Source of the DNA: Phialophora verrucosa
Taxonomy: Eukaryota; Ascomycota; Eurotiomycetes; Chaetothyriales; Herpotrichiellaceae
DNA length: 64,000 nt
Direction: 5' to 3'
NCBI GenBank assembly: GCA_002099365.1
Contig: MSED01000008.1
Location: forward strand, 1,426,001-1,490,000
Position 1 is the first letter of the stretch; each line of letters opens with the position of its first letter. Below the pieces are notes generated by a model. It saw only the letters and a list, made by a program, of their open reading frames with translations. It ran no database searches and was not told the origin of the DNA. This document shows, piece after piece, positions 54,636-64,000 of this stretch. Position numbers and translations under genes: made by a program.

Positions 54636-57047
54636 TCAAGCAGCACTTCGCCGTCTCCTGACATCCCCGGCCATTGCCCTGAAGAGCATCGCAAAGAAAG
54701 CCCTGGTCTCCCAAATCGGCAGGATGACACTGATCAAACTGCTGGCAAACACCCAGATGAAACTGATGACCACCCAGGCGGCGAAGAACTCCTTGCTGAA
54801 GATATAATGGCTCAGGAACATGGGGATCGGGATGAGGAAGTCCATGATGAAGGGCAAGACGAAGGAGGCAATGCAGGCCAACTTGGAGGCAGAGCGGAGA
54901 CTCGATGGGTTGTCTTCGTACCTCGCGTCAACGGAGAGCTGGCGTTCCTCGTCTAGGATGATGGGGTCGGCCGTCGAGACGTGCTTCTCGTCTGGCGAAG
55001 GGGCAAGGGCCGGCGAGACGGGTGCCGGGGAAGGAACTTCTCTCGCGGACTTGACGCCCTCCTTTTTGTCTCCTTTGCCTGTTTGGGTGATATTGGAGGA
55101 GCTTGATGAGTCGACCTGCGGTGATGAGGGGCCGCCTCCTTCGATGTGCAAAGCGTGCTCGATGTTGATGGCCCGCGTACCGCTCCAGTCGTAGTTATCT
55201 GGCTTGATCAAAGACACAACGACCGTGACGATGAGACCGGTCATGATGGCGGCGAGGTTGCCCGCCAGTGTGGCGAAATTGGACCCTGTCGTCTCCAGAG
55301 TGAGCTTCCCGTAGTGGACTTTTGCTTCAACCAACCAAGCCGTGAGCCCGGCCACGAGGCCGCTCAATGCTCCCGCGATTGCCCCGGCTCGACTTTGCTT
55401 TTTCCAAGTGATCGCGAAGGCGGCCGGCATGACAGCGCCCCCGATGAGGAGCCCCATGACCAGGAACAACCAGCCCAGGTCGATGCCGATGACGTTCCAG
55501 ATGATGGCAAAGATGGCCATGGTGAGTCCGAAGACGGCGACGTTGACGTGGGCCATGAAGATCAAATTTTGCGGCGTGGCGTTGGGCTTGATGTACGTCT
55601 TGTAGACGTCGAATGTAAGGATGGAGGAGACGGCAATGAGTTCCGCCGAGGCGCACGATGTGACGGCCATGAACAAGGTGATAAGGAGGGCCACAGCGCC
55701 GCCCTTGCCGAGCAGGGTGCTCGCAGCAAACGCAGACGCGAGACCGGCGGAGACCTGGCTCGACGACGGAGCGTTCGGGTAGGTAGGGTAGGCGGGATTG
55801 TCTACCAGCGCCGCTGAAGCAAGACCGAGAGTTGTGGCAAATCCAAAGGGGATGGCAAACCATGCGAGACCGCCGAGGATGTACGCCCGGACGGCCGTGG
55901 TAGGCCGGGATGCGATGGCTCGTTGCCAGTACGCTTGGTCCAGGAAGACGGTGCCGCTGCCAGAGCAGAGCTGGATGACGCCGAAAATGAGCGCGTTGTT
56001 GGATTTCAATGTCAAGTAAGACCCGTCCTGGTTGCCGTCTATAGGTCTCTGGACGGCCGCCTTCTTCAGAAGCTCGAACATCCGCGACGGCGAGCCGATG
56101 ATGTCGTCGCTAACATAGACTTGGAACATGAAATAGAGAATGATGACCATCAGAATCAACGTATGCGAGTAATCACAGAGGAACGTGGCACGCAGGCCTC
56201 CCATCAGGACCTATAGACGTTACAACAAGTCGCGGCGAAGGCACAGGGACGACTTACATATGCGACGACGCCGAGAGGAATGAGCTGTAGAGCTGTTAGG
56301 ACCTGTGTGGACATGGCATTGTAGTGGAGGGGAAAGAAGGAGAAAACGAGACGACAGCGTCTGCTTTAGGCGAAATAGGTATTCGGAGATACGAGGAAGA
56401 ACTTACGAAGATCGCGGCGTACACATTCATGCCGGTCAAGCTGGTGACAACAGCGGACCCGCCCAGCAGCAGCTGAGAGCCGACCAGGATATTGGTGACG
56501 AGGGCAAAGAAGATGAAGACGATATGGGCCACGCGGCCGTACCGGACGTGAATGATTTCCAGGTAGGTGTGGCATCGAGGAGCGTTCATCTTGGTTTTGC
56601 AAGCGAGGATGGAGAACATCAAGATTTGGACGGTCGCTCCCGCGGCATACTTTTGGGTGAGCGTCAGCATCGGCCGTGTTCCCAGAGGAGGAGGTCGGAA
56701 GGATCTTACCCAGAAAGGCCCAGCGACTCCATATGTGTACGCGACAGTGCTGCTTTGAAGCAGTGTCGCTGCCCAGGTCCATGCTGAAACGATCCCAGCC
56801 GCGATGAGGCCAGGCTTGACGTTCCTGCTCGCGGTGTTGAACTCTTCGCTGGTCTTCGTGCTAAAGTTGGTGTATTTGTTCAAGAATCCAAGTCAGTATC
56901 CAGGCACGACAGGGCTTGGAAGGACTGGGGCGCAGGTACCTGAAGCATAGAGATGCCAACCATGGCAACCGTGAAGAAAGAGCCAATCCCCACGACGACT
57001 CCGTAGCCGACCCCCTGCGGTAGCACGGCCGAGACAGAGTCCGACAT
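54636..57047 (-). CDS. dur3: Dur3-like urea/polyamine transporter (SSS family)
   Basis: Five exons, 57047-56940, 56880-56710, 56649-56407, 56284-56258 (27 nt) and 56210-54636, join to 707 residues, normal for Dur3. About 15 membrane helices are visible. Family landmarks include [42 protein letters not shown] and [15 protein letters not shown]. Dur3 proteins import urea with Na+ or H+ across the plasma membrane. Intron 2 (60 nt) has no stop and is a multiple of three. The acceptor of intron 1 is odd: the frame and family homology require exon 2 to start at 56880 (NKYTNFS), but the preceding bases are TTG, not AG. The start is the ATG of [12 protein letters not shown]. Three GATA-factor sites lie 250-325 bp upstream, which fits nitrogen control. 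Confidence 0.9.
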
Positions 57048-57297
57048 GACGGCAACAATCGAAATGGACGTGGAGGACGTAAGGCACAATGTGGGCAAGA
57101 AGAGGGCAGAGCATTCAACTACAGTGTCTTTTGGGACTTTTCACATACTTATGTATCCTCCCAGGACAGACTCACCTTCGGCCATAAGCCCGGTATTCCA
57201 CGCTGCGATATTCTGCAAACGTGCCCTGCTCCCAACCGACTTTCATGCCGGTCGCTTGCCTGCGAGGAGATATGACCATGAATGCAAGTACCGGTTC

Positions 57298-57372
57298 TGA
57301 TAACATGGTTGACGTCGATGGATACCAAGGACCCATGTCGAGGATGCGATAAAGCCGTTGCAGATCCTATCT
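57298..57372 (-). promoter_or_regulatory. Three HGATAR (GATA-factor) sites upstream of dur3
   Basis: TGATAA at 57298-57303, CGATAA at 57347-57352 and AGATAG (CTATCT on +) at 57367-57372 match HGATAR, the site of AreA/Nit-2 nitrogen regulators. They lie 251-325 bp upstream of the dur3 start. Clustering of such sites is usual in nitrogen-regulated fungal promoters. Function is inferred. Confidence 0.55.
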
Positions 57373-57711
57373 CGTCCAGGGGCAGTTGCTTGGGATCGCT
57401 CATCATCCCGCGGTAAGCAGGCCATGACAACATCTGATTGACGCACCGAGACCGCGGAGTCGTTGAAATCCGCAGGCTCCATGCGCGAAGCGATGAGATT
57501 TCTTACTGCGAAGGATTTCGATTTGATGGAGCAGCGTCGTGATGAAACGTGTCCGCGCTGATCTGCGAGGCTGTGGAGGCGTTATCAACGTCGCTACGCA
57601 ATGCATACGCCTAGATCGAATGAGGAAGTTCACTGGCCGAGGACGACGGACATGGATGAAGGTTTTTCCCACGCGGTCAATCCACTGTAAGCTCGTGTCG
57701 GAAATGCCCCT
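57373..57711. other. Intergenic region, dur3 promoter distal part
   Basis: No gene is recognised. It forms the distal dur3 promoter and the 3' flank of the P450 gene, both on the minus strand. Confidence 0.5.
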
Positions 57712-59457
57712 TCACCAGCCGTCGACCGTTCGTGCTCGAAGCAACAATCCGCCTTCTGGCTTGGAGACAATGCCGAAGTTCATCTTGACGTCCTCTCGCA
57801 TCTTCTTACCCGGGTCGAGAACCGACCACTCGAAGCGACCTATGAGTCCAGCTACCAAGGTTGCAAATTCTCCTCGGGCGTATCTTTCGCCGATGCAGCT
57901 TCTCGGACCAGCACCAAATGGCAGATAGCGATAGGTGGCCTCGTCGCCTTTGAATCCAGCATGAGGATCAAACTTCATCTTGCCGTCTCCGTCATACCGC
58001 AAAAAGCGCTCGGGCTTGAACTCTTGCGCATCTGGTCCCCAGACGCTCTTCATGCGATGTGTGCCCCAGATGGAAGTCATCATCACTGTTCCTACTGGGA
58101 GGTGTTCGCCAAGGACGACCGTGCCTGGCTTCACGACATGTCTTCGTAAGACAGGGGCTGGGGGGAAGAGCCGCAGCGTCTCGTTGCATACCGCGGCGAG
58201 ATATGGAAGTGACTCAATGAGTGGTGCATCGACAGTTTCATCGTGAGAATTGGGTGACGGTAAATGACTCCGGACCTCGCTTCGCAAGGTGGACTGCACC
58301 TGAGGATGGTGCGCAAGGAGGTAAAGCGCCCAAGTTGTTGCGACCGAAGTGGTATCTTGACCGGCCGCCAGGATTGTTGCGGATTGCGCCATGAGCTCCT
58401 TATCCGTCAAGGGTTCCTTGAATCTCAGCAGGGTTGAGATAACGTCTGTGTCCGTGGCCGTCTGAGATTCGGACGGGGATGTGTCATCCTCGGCATCCGG
58501 ATCTAGTGTCCCCTTGCCAGCCAGGGCTTTTCTCCTCGATCGAATCAATGGCAAGGTGGCATCGTCCAGGGCTTTGACGATATTGTCAATCTCGTAGCGT
58601 CTCGCCAGTGGCAGCCGTACGTACAGCCAATACGGCAACAGGAATGCCAGAAGTCGATAACTTGTCGCTTTGGCACTTGTTGAATTCGACAGTGGCAGCA
58701 GCCTAGCGAGGTCACTGTCTGGTTTGGCAATGGCGTTGACATCAAGTCCGAAACCCGTCGCTGCCACAACATCAAGCGTCGCCCGCATCATCCAGCCTTC
58801 CACATCGACCGCCGCAGTTGACCCTTCGCCGCGTCGATCGACCTCTTTCTCCAGAGCTGAGACCAGTCCCGTTGTGTAGAACCAGAATCGAGGAAAGAGA
58901 TCCTTGATGTACTTGTACTTGAAAGCCGGTAGGAGCGATTTGCGTTGACGCTGGATGGTACGAGTCAGTGGACATCGGACAATGTCGGATAGGAGCCGAC
59001 GTACCTTATGCTCGTCCTGAGCAGCAACTAGCAAGCCGTGGCCGGTGATTTGCCTTATGAGCTTCGTCGCAAGAGGCAGCTTGTCGTAGTTGTACGCCTG
59101 CAAAAGCATCATCTCTTTTGTCCCTTGAGACTTGGTGATCAAAAGTCTTTCGCCGTGAAACACGCCGAAGTATCGAATGAGGCCATCATTGGCGATTTCA
59201 TTCATGAATCTTTCGAGGTCTTCGGGGCCGGGCTCAAGGAGGAATGTGCTCCACCACGGGCCTTGTGGTGCTAGAGGCAGTTTGCGAAGAGGACTGAGTT
59301 GTGGCGCCACGTAGACCGCCCATACAAGAAGCAGAACCAGCTCAAGTAGCGCAGTGGGGAGAAGAAATGACACAGGGCTCCGCTTCAGGAAGAAACCGAA
59401 ACCAAACCTCACAAGAGATGCAGCTCCTAAGAGCGTAGGCAAAACGGGAGAAACCAT
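57712..59457 (-). CDS. Cytochrome P450 monooxygenase
   Basis: Exons 59457-59005 and 58950-57712 give 563 residues after removing a 54-nt intron (GTACGT..ATCCAG, 58951-59004) that has no stop and is in frame. An N-terminal hydrophobic anchor is present (residues about 5-60). The I-helix motif is AAGQDTTS, and the K-helix is ETLRLFPPAPVLRR. PERF follows, and the heme loop is PFGAGPRSCIG with the Cys ligand near residue 500. It is an ER-bound oxygenase using a reductase partner. Family resemblance is to fungal CYPs of the CYP3/CYP4-like clan; the substrate is unknown. The frame is open upstream to 59619, but MVSPVLPTLLGAASL at 59457 makes a better membrane start. It lies near a methyltransferase and an MFS transporter. 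Confidence 0.92.
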   Translation of the reverse strand: MVSPVLPTLLGAASLVRFGFGFFLKRSPVSFLLPTALLELVLLLVWAVYVAPQLSPLRKLPLAPQGPWWSTFLLEPGPEDLERFMNEIANDGLIRYFGVFHGERLLITKSQGTKEMMLLQAYNYDKLPLATKLIRQITGHGLLVAAQDEHKVRRLLSDIVRCPLTRTIQRQRKSLLPAFKYKYIKDLFPRFWFYTTGLVSALEKEVDRRGEGSTAAVDVEGWMMRATLDVVAATGFGLDVNAIAKPDSDLARLLPLSNSTSAKATSYRLLAFLLPYWLYVRLPLARRYEIDNIVKALDDATLPLIRSRRKALAGKGTLDPDAEDDTSPSESQTATDTDVISTLLRFKEPLTDKELMAQSATILAAGQDTTSVATTWALYLLAHHPQVQSTLRSEVRSHLPSPNSHDETVDAPLIESLPYLAAVCNETLRLFPPAPVLRRHVVKPGTVVLGEHLPVGTVMMTSIWGTHRMKSVWGPDAQEFKPERFLRYDGDGKMKFDPHAGFKGDEATYRYLPFGAGPRSCIGERYARGEFATLVAGLIGRFEWSVLDPGKKMREDVKMNFGIVSKPEGGLLLRARTVDGW

Positions 59458-60285
59458 TGCGAGACAAGCGATATTGACGGCGGCGTGGAGGGCTTTCAGG
59501 ATGAACTGTGCGCGCGGCTTCGGACACTCGCCCGGCCCAGTCGTCTTATATCTCTCTGTACCAACCTCGGAACGGGTTATTAAACACATGCGCTGTAGGC
59601 CAGACACTTCCGCTTCCAATGAGGCACCTGGTACGCCGCAGTACCGACCTACCTGATATCACAGGTTAATCAACTTACTCAGCTGACAGGGAAATGACGC
59701 GGAGGGTCCATGGCAGGGGCTGATGACGACGGGCGGATTTACTGATAGGCTCGGCAGGGCCTCAATCAAGTTTCGGTCTGGTAGTCTTCGACCCGAGCGA
59801 CACGGTGGAAAGGGAGCATAGAAGAAGAAGAAGAAGTCGATGATGATGAGAATGTACGCAATCGTTCCTGGCAGCAGATTTTGATTACCGTGGTGAGCCA
59901 TCACTAAACAACAACACATGAGCGCGGAACCAGGAATGGCCATTATCAGGCAACCAGAAAGTAAAACGTAGCGCCTGCCAAATATTCGCAACGGGGGGCC
60001 ATGAAAATGAAAGAGTTTGGAAATGTCCAGGAGAAGCACAAGATACCAAAGGGGGAAGTGGGAGCAAGCTGGTTGGTAGATGTATTGCTGGTGCCAAGCT
60101 TGAGCGTTAACGAAGAGAGCTTGGTGATAGTCGGAGATATCCCACATGCATGGCTGTCAGCAGCTATATCACTTCAGAATACACAGTCCTTTGTATATGC
60201 CATGTTTGGGACGGCCGGCTGCTGGTTCTCGGTGTCCATCATTTGCCTGCCTGGAGAGCCGCGATACAAGAGCTTCTTACGCGCA
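59458..60285. other. Intergenic region between P450 and methyltransferase
   Basis: About 830 bp with the P450 promoter (and a possible N-terminal extension up to 59619) and the methyltransferase 3' flank. A GAAGAAGAAGAAGAAGTCGATGATGATGA low-complexity tract is at about 59821-59850. No gene was found. Confidence 0.5.
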
Positions 60286-60987
60286 TCAGCCATTCGCCTC
60301 AGTATCGAGCCCTTTGCAGGCAAGAACCCAAAGAAATGGTACGATCCGACCATCTTCATCATCGGGCAAAATCTGGCTTTCTATGATGGTGAAGCCGATG
60401 TGCTGCAGCATTTGCAGGTTCGTGTCTGCGTCGAAGCTACTCCAGTACATCGGAGTGGACCCTAGCCAGTCATTTGTGGTGCCCGGATTGTCCTTGACTC
60501 CGAGGTTGCATACAAGATAACCGCCGGGCGACAGCCAAGTCCAGATCTGTGCCATTATTTTACGTTGGTCGGCGCGCGGGAGATGAATGATGGAGTAGAA
60601 CGCCACGACGGCCTGCAGCGACGAGGCTTCAAAAGCGAGGTTGGTCATGTCATCCCTGATGAAGCGTACGTTGGGTCCCGGGACGTTGGTTTTCGCCATT
60701 GTTATCTGGGTGTGCGAGATGTCATTCGCGATAACGTGGCGGCACCGTTCTGCCAGTTGTTTCGTGTACGGGATGCCGGCGCCGCAGCCCAGCTCGAGAG
60801 CGGTAGCCTTTGACGCATCCTGTATGCGCGCAAGCAGCTTCTCGAGGTATTCGGCACGCGCCGTTGGTTTGGCCGACGTCCATTCCAGATAGGTCGTGGC
60901 GATTTTGTCGTAGCCGGTCTGGACAAGAAGCTTGGGGTCATCTGGCGAGACGGGATTCTGAGAGATGGTTCCCTCCATTGCTGCCAT
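60286..60987 (-). CDS. Class I SAM-dependent methyltransferase
   Basis: A single exon encodes 233 residues. SAM-binding motif I is ALELGCGAGIP at about residues 63-73. The acidic residue of motif II is in VIANDISHTQI. DDMTNLAF and VVAFYSIIHLPR correspond to motifs III and IV. GGYLVCNLGVKDNPG is the post-motif strand. The size and layout fit small-molecule methyltransferases of the methyltransf_11/25 type. The methyl acceptor is unknown. A second ATG is three codons after the first (MAAM). The gene is divergent from the MFS transporter and next to a P450, a setting common for small metabolic clusters. Confidence 0.87.
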   Translation of the reverse strand: MAAMEGTISQNPVSPDDPKLLVQTGYDKIATTYLEWTSAKPTARAEYLEKLLARIQDASKATALELGCGAGIPYTKQLAERCRHVIANDISHTQITMAKTNVPGPNVRFIRDDMTNLAFEASSLQAVVAFYSIIHLPRADQRKIMAQIWTWLSPGGYLVCNLGVKDNPGTTNDWLGSTPMYWSSFDADTNLQMLQHIGFTIIESQILPDDEDGRIVPFLWVLACKGLDTEANG

Positions 60988-61928
60988 TTCTGCTCACAGG
61001 TATGGAGCTGGCGAGCAAGGCCATATGAGACATATTATATCAGGTCATTAATACAGCAACGTGAGCGGTCAGTGACTCATAACGAGTCATCTCGAAGAGG
61101 AAGTCAGAGTCATAGGGGGACATGGGGAGCAACTCTCTACTGAGTACGAGCACGCAACATTCAGCACAAGCGGGGTTTTAAAGGTGTGCCTCGTCCGTGC
61201 TCGTCCTGCGTCCGCCGTCCTCGGCGGCGTCATTACATAATCTCTTGATGTGTCCGGGAAACCTTCCAGTCACAGAAGCTGCTTGCTGCGTCACGTGAAA
61301 CACGTGACCGTTGGAGGGGCACCTCCGGCGTTATTTCGTAGCATTTTGACTTGACATTTGACATCTGCCTCTATTTTCCATCTCGACAACGGACAAACAG
61401 CCTTGAATCCTTTCTGACCATATCGCGAGTGCAGAATTCAATGCAGCAGGCAGTCAGCGGTCGTACTCCAACCATATCAATATACACCGTCTCGCATGCC
61501 TTATCTCCTTGGTGGATATCGGAAAACACGGCATTCCGCCCGCCTAGCTCCTTCACAATGTGGGACGAAACCAATCTTTCCTCCGATTCCCCAACCGTTG
61601 AAGCTGGAATGCTGCTCAAGTCCCACGAGAGTGCTTCTGAGCGAAGGTAGGGCAGCAAACATTTCCTGAATCTATTACTCGTACTTGCAAATGCCATCCA
61701 TAGCCTGGCCCCAATGATCCCTCGTTGGCCACAGCGCTTGCATTCCTGTGTCCATCGTGTCGTGCCGATATCCCCGAAAGCCTAACCAGCGGTCACTACC
61801 TCCGGCCCGAATGTAAGAAGTGCGCGCCGACCTCCGCCGCTTCTTATTAAGAAAGAAGCCGCCATTTTCAAGCGTTTGACTCGCTCGTCTGCCAGCTGTG
61901 AAATACGGGCACATCACATTCTTTAGGG
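60988..61928. other. Divergent promoter, methyltransferase / MFS transporter
   Basis: 940 bp between two divergent starts. It contains the paired CACGTG inverted repeat listed separately. A plus-strand frame of about 100 codons (61351-61650) has no domain, and I do not count it as a gene. Confidence 0.5.
61291..61307. promoter_or_regulatory. Paired CACGTG inverted repeat
   Basis: TCACGTGAAACACGTGA holds two CACGTG E-boxes (61292-61297 and 61301-61306) with three bases between them, forming a near-perfect 17-bp palindrome. It sits 304 bp from the methyltransferase start and 622 bp from the MFS start. CACGTG is the core site of bHLH factors such as Pho4/Cbf1/SREBP-type proteins. Joint control of both genes is inferred. 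Confidence 0.5.
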
Positions 61929-63500
61929 ATGGTGCAGCAGAGTCTGGCTTACCAAGAACCAGCGCTGTCCGCTGCTGCTGGCGAAAAAGAAGTCGGCGCT
62001 CTCGACATTATCGATGACGATGTCAAATCAGAAGCTGTGGCAACCAAAAGCACGCGCCAAAAAGTCGTCGATTTCGTAACTTGGACACCACCGTGGTGTC
62101 GTTGGGATCCAGAGAAGCCACCGGTCTTCTCGGTATGGCACAATATCCTGTTTGCGTTCGCGGGCGCTTTCACCGTCGGTAATCTATATTACAACCATCC
62201 TATTCTGAACATTCTGGCCAGAGACTTCAATGTTCCTTATGTGACGGTGTCCCGGATCCCGACATTGATGCAGGCGGGGTATGCTACCGGCTTGCTCTTC
62301 GTGTGTCCCCTGGGCGATCTGTTGAGGAGAAGGCCCTTGACCTTGGGGTTGATTGCCTTTACGGCGACAATGTGGTGAGTCATCTCGTCGGCGACTTCGT
62401 GCCGCCGTGTGAACCCTGTTCCCTGGGAACCGATTGTGGTCTCATGCTTACCACCTTCGACCAGGATTGGTCTTTGCATAACCCCGTCATTCGCAGCGTT
62501 TTGCGCAATATCGTACATTTGTGCTATCACCACGGTCATTCCCCAGGTAATGCTTCCACTCGTCTCGGAGTTAGCACCACCGCACCAGCGTGCTCTGGCG
62601 TTGAGCATCACCACTTCCGGAAACCTGCTCGGAATTGTCATTGCGCGCCTCCTAGCCGGCGTCGTCACGCAGTTCACGTCGTGGCGTAACGTCTACTGGG
62701 TCGCCCTTGGGCTGCAATACTTGATCTTGGTCGCACTCTGGCTCTTCATGCCTGACTACCCGTCATCGAATCCGCAGGGGTTGAATTACTTCAAGATGAT
62801 CGGCGGCATCATACTTCTATACAAGAAGCACGCGGTGCTTGTCCAAGCTGGATTAATAAGCTACTGCATATCGGCCGCCTTCACGTCTTACTGGACCACG
62901 CTAACGTTCCTCTTGGCCGATCCTCCCTACAATTATTCTCCCGTGGTGATCGGTCTGTTTGCGCTCATTGGCATCGCCGGTATTATAATGGGCCCCGTCT
63001 ACGCAAAGTACATCATTCAACCTTTTGCGCCTCTATTCTCCTGCATGATGGGATGCGCCGCCAACCTCATCGGAATCGTCATTGGAACATACAGCGGCAA
63101 GCACACGGTGGTGGGCCCAATCATACAAGCGTTCACCTTGGATATGGGTCTGCAGATTACGCAAGTGGCAAACCGGGCTGCAATTCACGCCATTGAGCCT
63201 ACCGGGCGGAACAGAGTGAACACGGCATTTATGCTCTGTACATTCACAGGGCAGTTGACGGGCACGTCCGCGGGAGCCAAGCTCTACGAGCATGGTGGAT
63301 GGATCGCTAGTGGAAGCCTCAGTGTTGCATTAATGGGCTTGACATTTGTGATCTGCATTCTGCGGGGCCCTTATGAGGAGGGCTGGATAGGCTGGGGTGG
63401 AGGATGGGATGTTACGAAGCAAAATCTGGCGGAAGCAACGAGCGGACCTCAGCCTGTGGCAGTCGCCGAACCTCCAACGACTGATGAAGAGAAGCGGTGA
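61929..63500 (+). CDS. Major facilitator superfamily transporter
   Basis: Exons 61929-62374 and 62465-63500, with a 90-nt intron (GTGAGT..GACCAG), join in phase 2 (TG|G) to 493 residues. About 12 membrane helices are visible. The loop after helix 2 reads CPLGDLLRRRPLTLG, the MFS signature GxLaDrxGrkxxl in altered form. Other blocks are LVSELAPPHQRALALSI and GRNRVNTAFMLCTFTGQLTGTS. It resembles bacterial-type drug/metabolite exporters of the MFS_1 family that are found patchily in fungi. The transported compound is unknown, but the divergent methyltransferase suggests a metabolite. The start gives a 60-residue cytosolic N-terminus before helix 1. Confidence 0.9.
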
Positions 63501-64000
63501 AAGGTGGATGTCTAGACTTGTGCCGTGTAGAAAGGCATGGTTCCGGTGTGACCAACATGCTGCGGTCAACGCGCAGTCTGCCTCCGAGCCTTCTGAAGGT
63601 GACAACATGTATTGACGCCTCCTCGAAACAACGACCGCGATCTTTCCAAACCTGAGGCTCTCAAGGAATACTACCACCGGGTCCACCACGAGGTTACGAA
63701 TCAACGAACGAAAAGCGGCGGCCACTATACCTGATTGCGGTCTGAAGAGCCCAACCACAAGAGGATCGATTTTGCGGTGCTTGCCGCACCCTCGTCCCCT
63801 TCCGCTACACGCGCGCCGGGTTCTATGAAGATGGGCTAGGGCACATCATCTGAGCACGGCCACGCAACTTCAGCGTCGTTAAGATCAAGTAGCTGACTAA
63901 ATCCATCACCAAGAGCTGGCATTAGTGCACGACACGGTCAGTTAAGTCTCTGTTCGACATCTATCTTGGAGGATGATGGATTCTTTCTAACTCCGTCATC
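63501..64000. other. 3' flank of MFS gene to window end
   Basis: No gene is recognised in the last 500 bp. Confidence 0.5.

Noticed and set aside
61351..61650. Plus-strand frame of about 100 codons in the methyltransferase/MFS promoter
   Set aside because: No domain. It overlaps a minus-strand frame of equal length and lies in the presumed 5' UTR/promoter.
1..64000. CRISPR arrays, insertion sequences, long terminal repeats or large inverted repeats
   Set aside because: No regularly spaced repeats, no transposase or reverse transcriptase motifs and no long terminal repeats were seen. Repeats present are microsatellites and the short dispersed word.

Overview
This is nuclear DNA of a filamentous ascomycete (Pezizomycotina). 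The evidence is the many short introns (about 47-90 nt, GT..AG), a Zn2Cys6 regulator, a HET-domain gene, a fungal Dur3-type urea transporter and a fungal mitochondrial HMG-box protein. Eurotiomycetes is my best guess for the class, at low confidence. No ribosomal RNA, convincing tRNA, CRISPR array or prokaryotic operon was seen. About half the window is coding. The rest is long intergenic DNA with microsatellites.

Left part (0-22 kb): a BAHD-type acyltransferase, a 5.4 kb gap, a full-length Mdm1-like PXA-RGS-PX-nexin-C contact-site protein, a Baeyer-Villiger-type flavin monooxygenase, a JmjC/cupin-8 protein, a casein kinase 2 beta subunit and a Zn2Cys6 transcription factor. The zinc cluster of that factor is assembled across three introns and a 15-nt exon.

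Middle (22-46 kb) is the gene-poor accessory part. It holds an unrecognised candidate multi-exon gene on the minus strand near 24.5-27.7 kb, a bZIP factor at 30.1-31.2 kb, a CIA30-domain gene at 32.4-33.2 kb whose 5' end I could not resolve, and about 8.7 kb with no gene I can defend. It ends with a heavily broken HET-domain gene next to an ankyrin-repeat remnant on the same strand. A 9-base palindrome-like word, TACGGAGTA, recurs eight times in non-coding DNA, mostly here.

Right part (45.7-64 kb): a small cupin protein, then a housekeeping block of the splicing helicase Prp5, divergently transcribed from a mitochondrial HMG-box protein, and mitochondrial ribosomal protein uL10m. After these come a Dur3-like urea transporter with GATA sites upstream, a cytochrome P450, a class I methyltransferase and an MFS transporter. 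The methyltransferase and MFS genes are divergent and share a promoter containing a paired CACGTG inverted repeat. P450, methyltransferase and MFS together look like part of a small metabolic cluster, but no backbone synthase lies in the window.

Splice sites were read by eye. Where a model is given, the joined exon lengths are a multiple of three and the reading frame continues with family-typical sequence.
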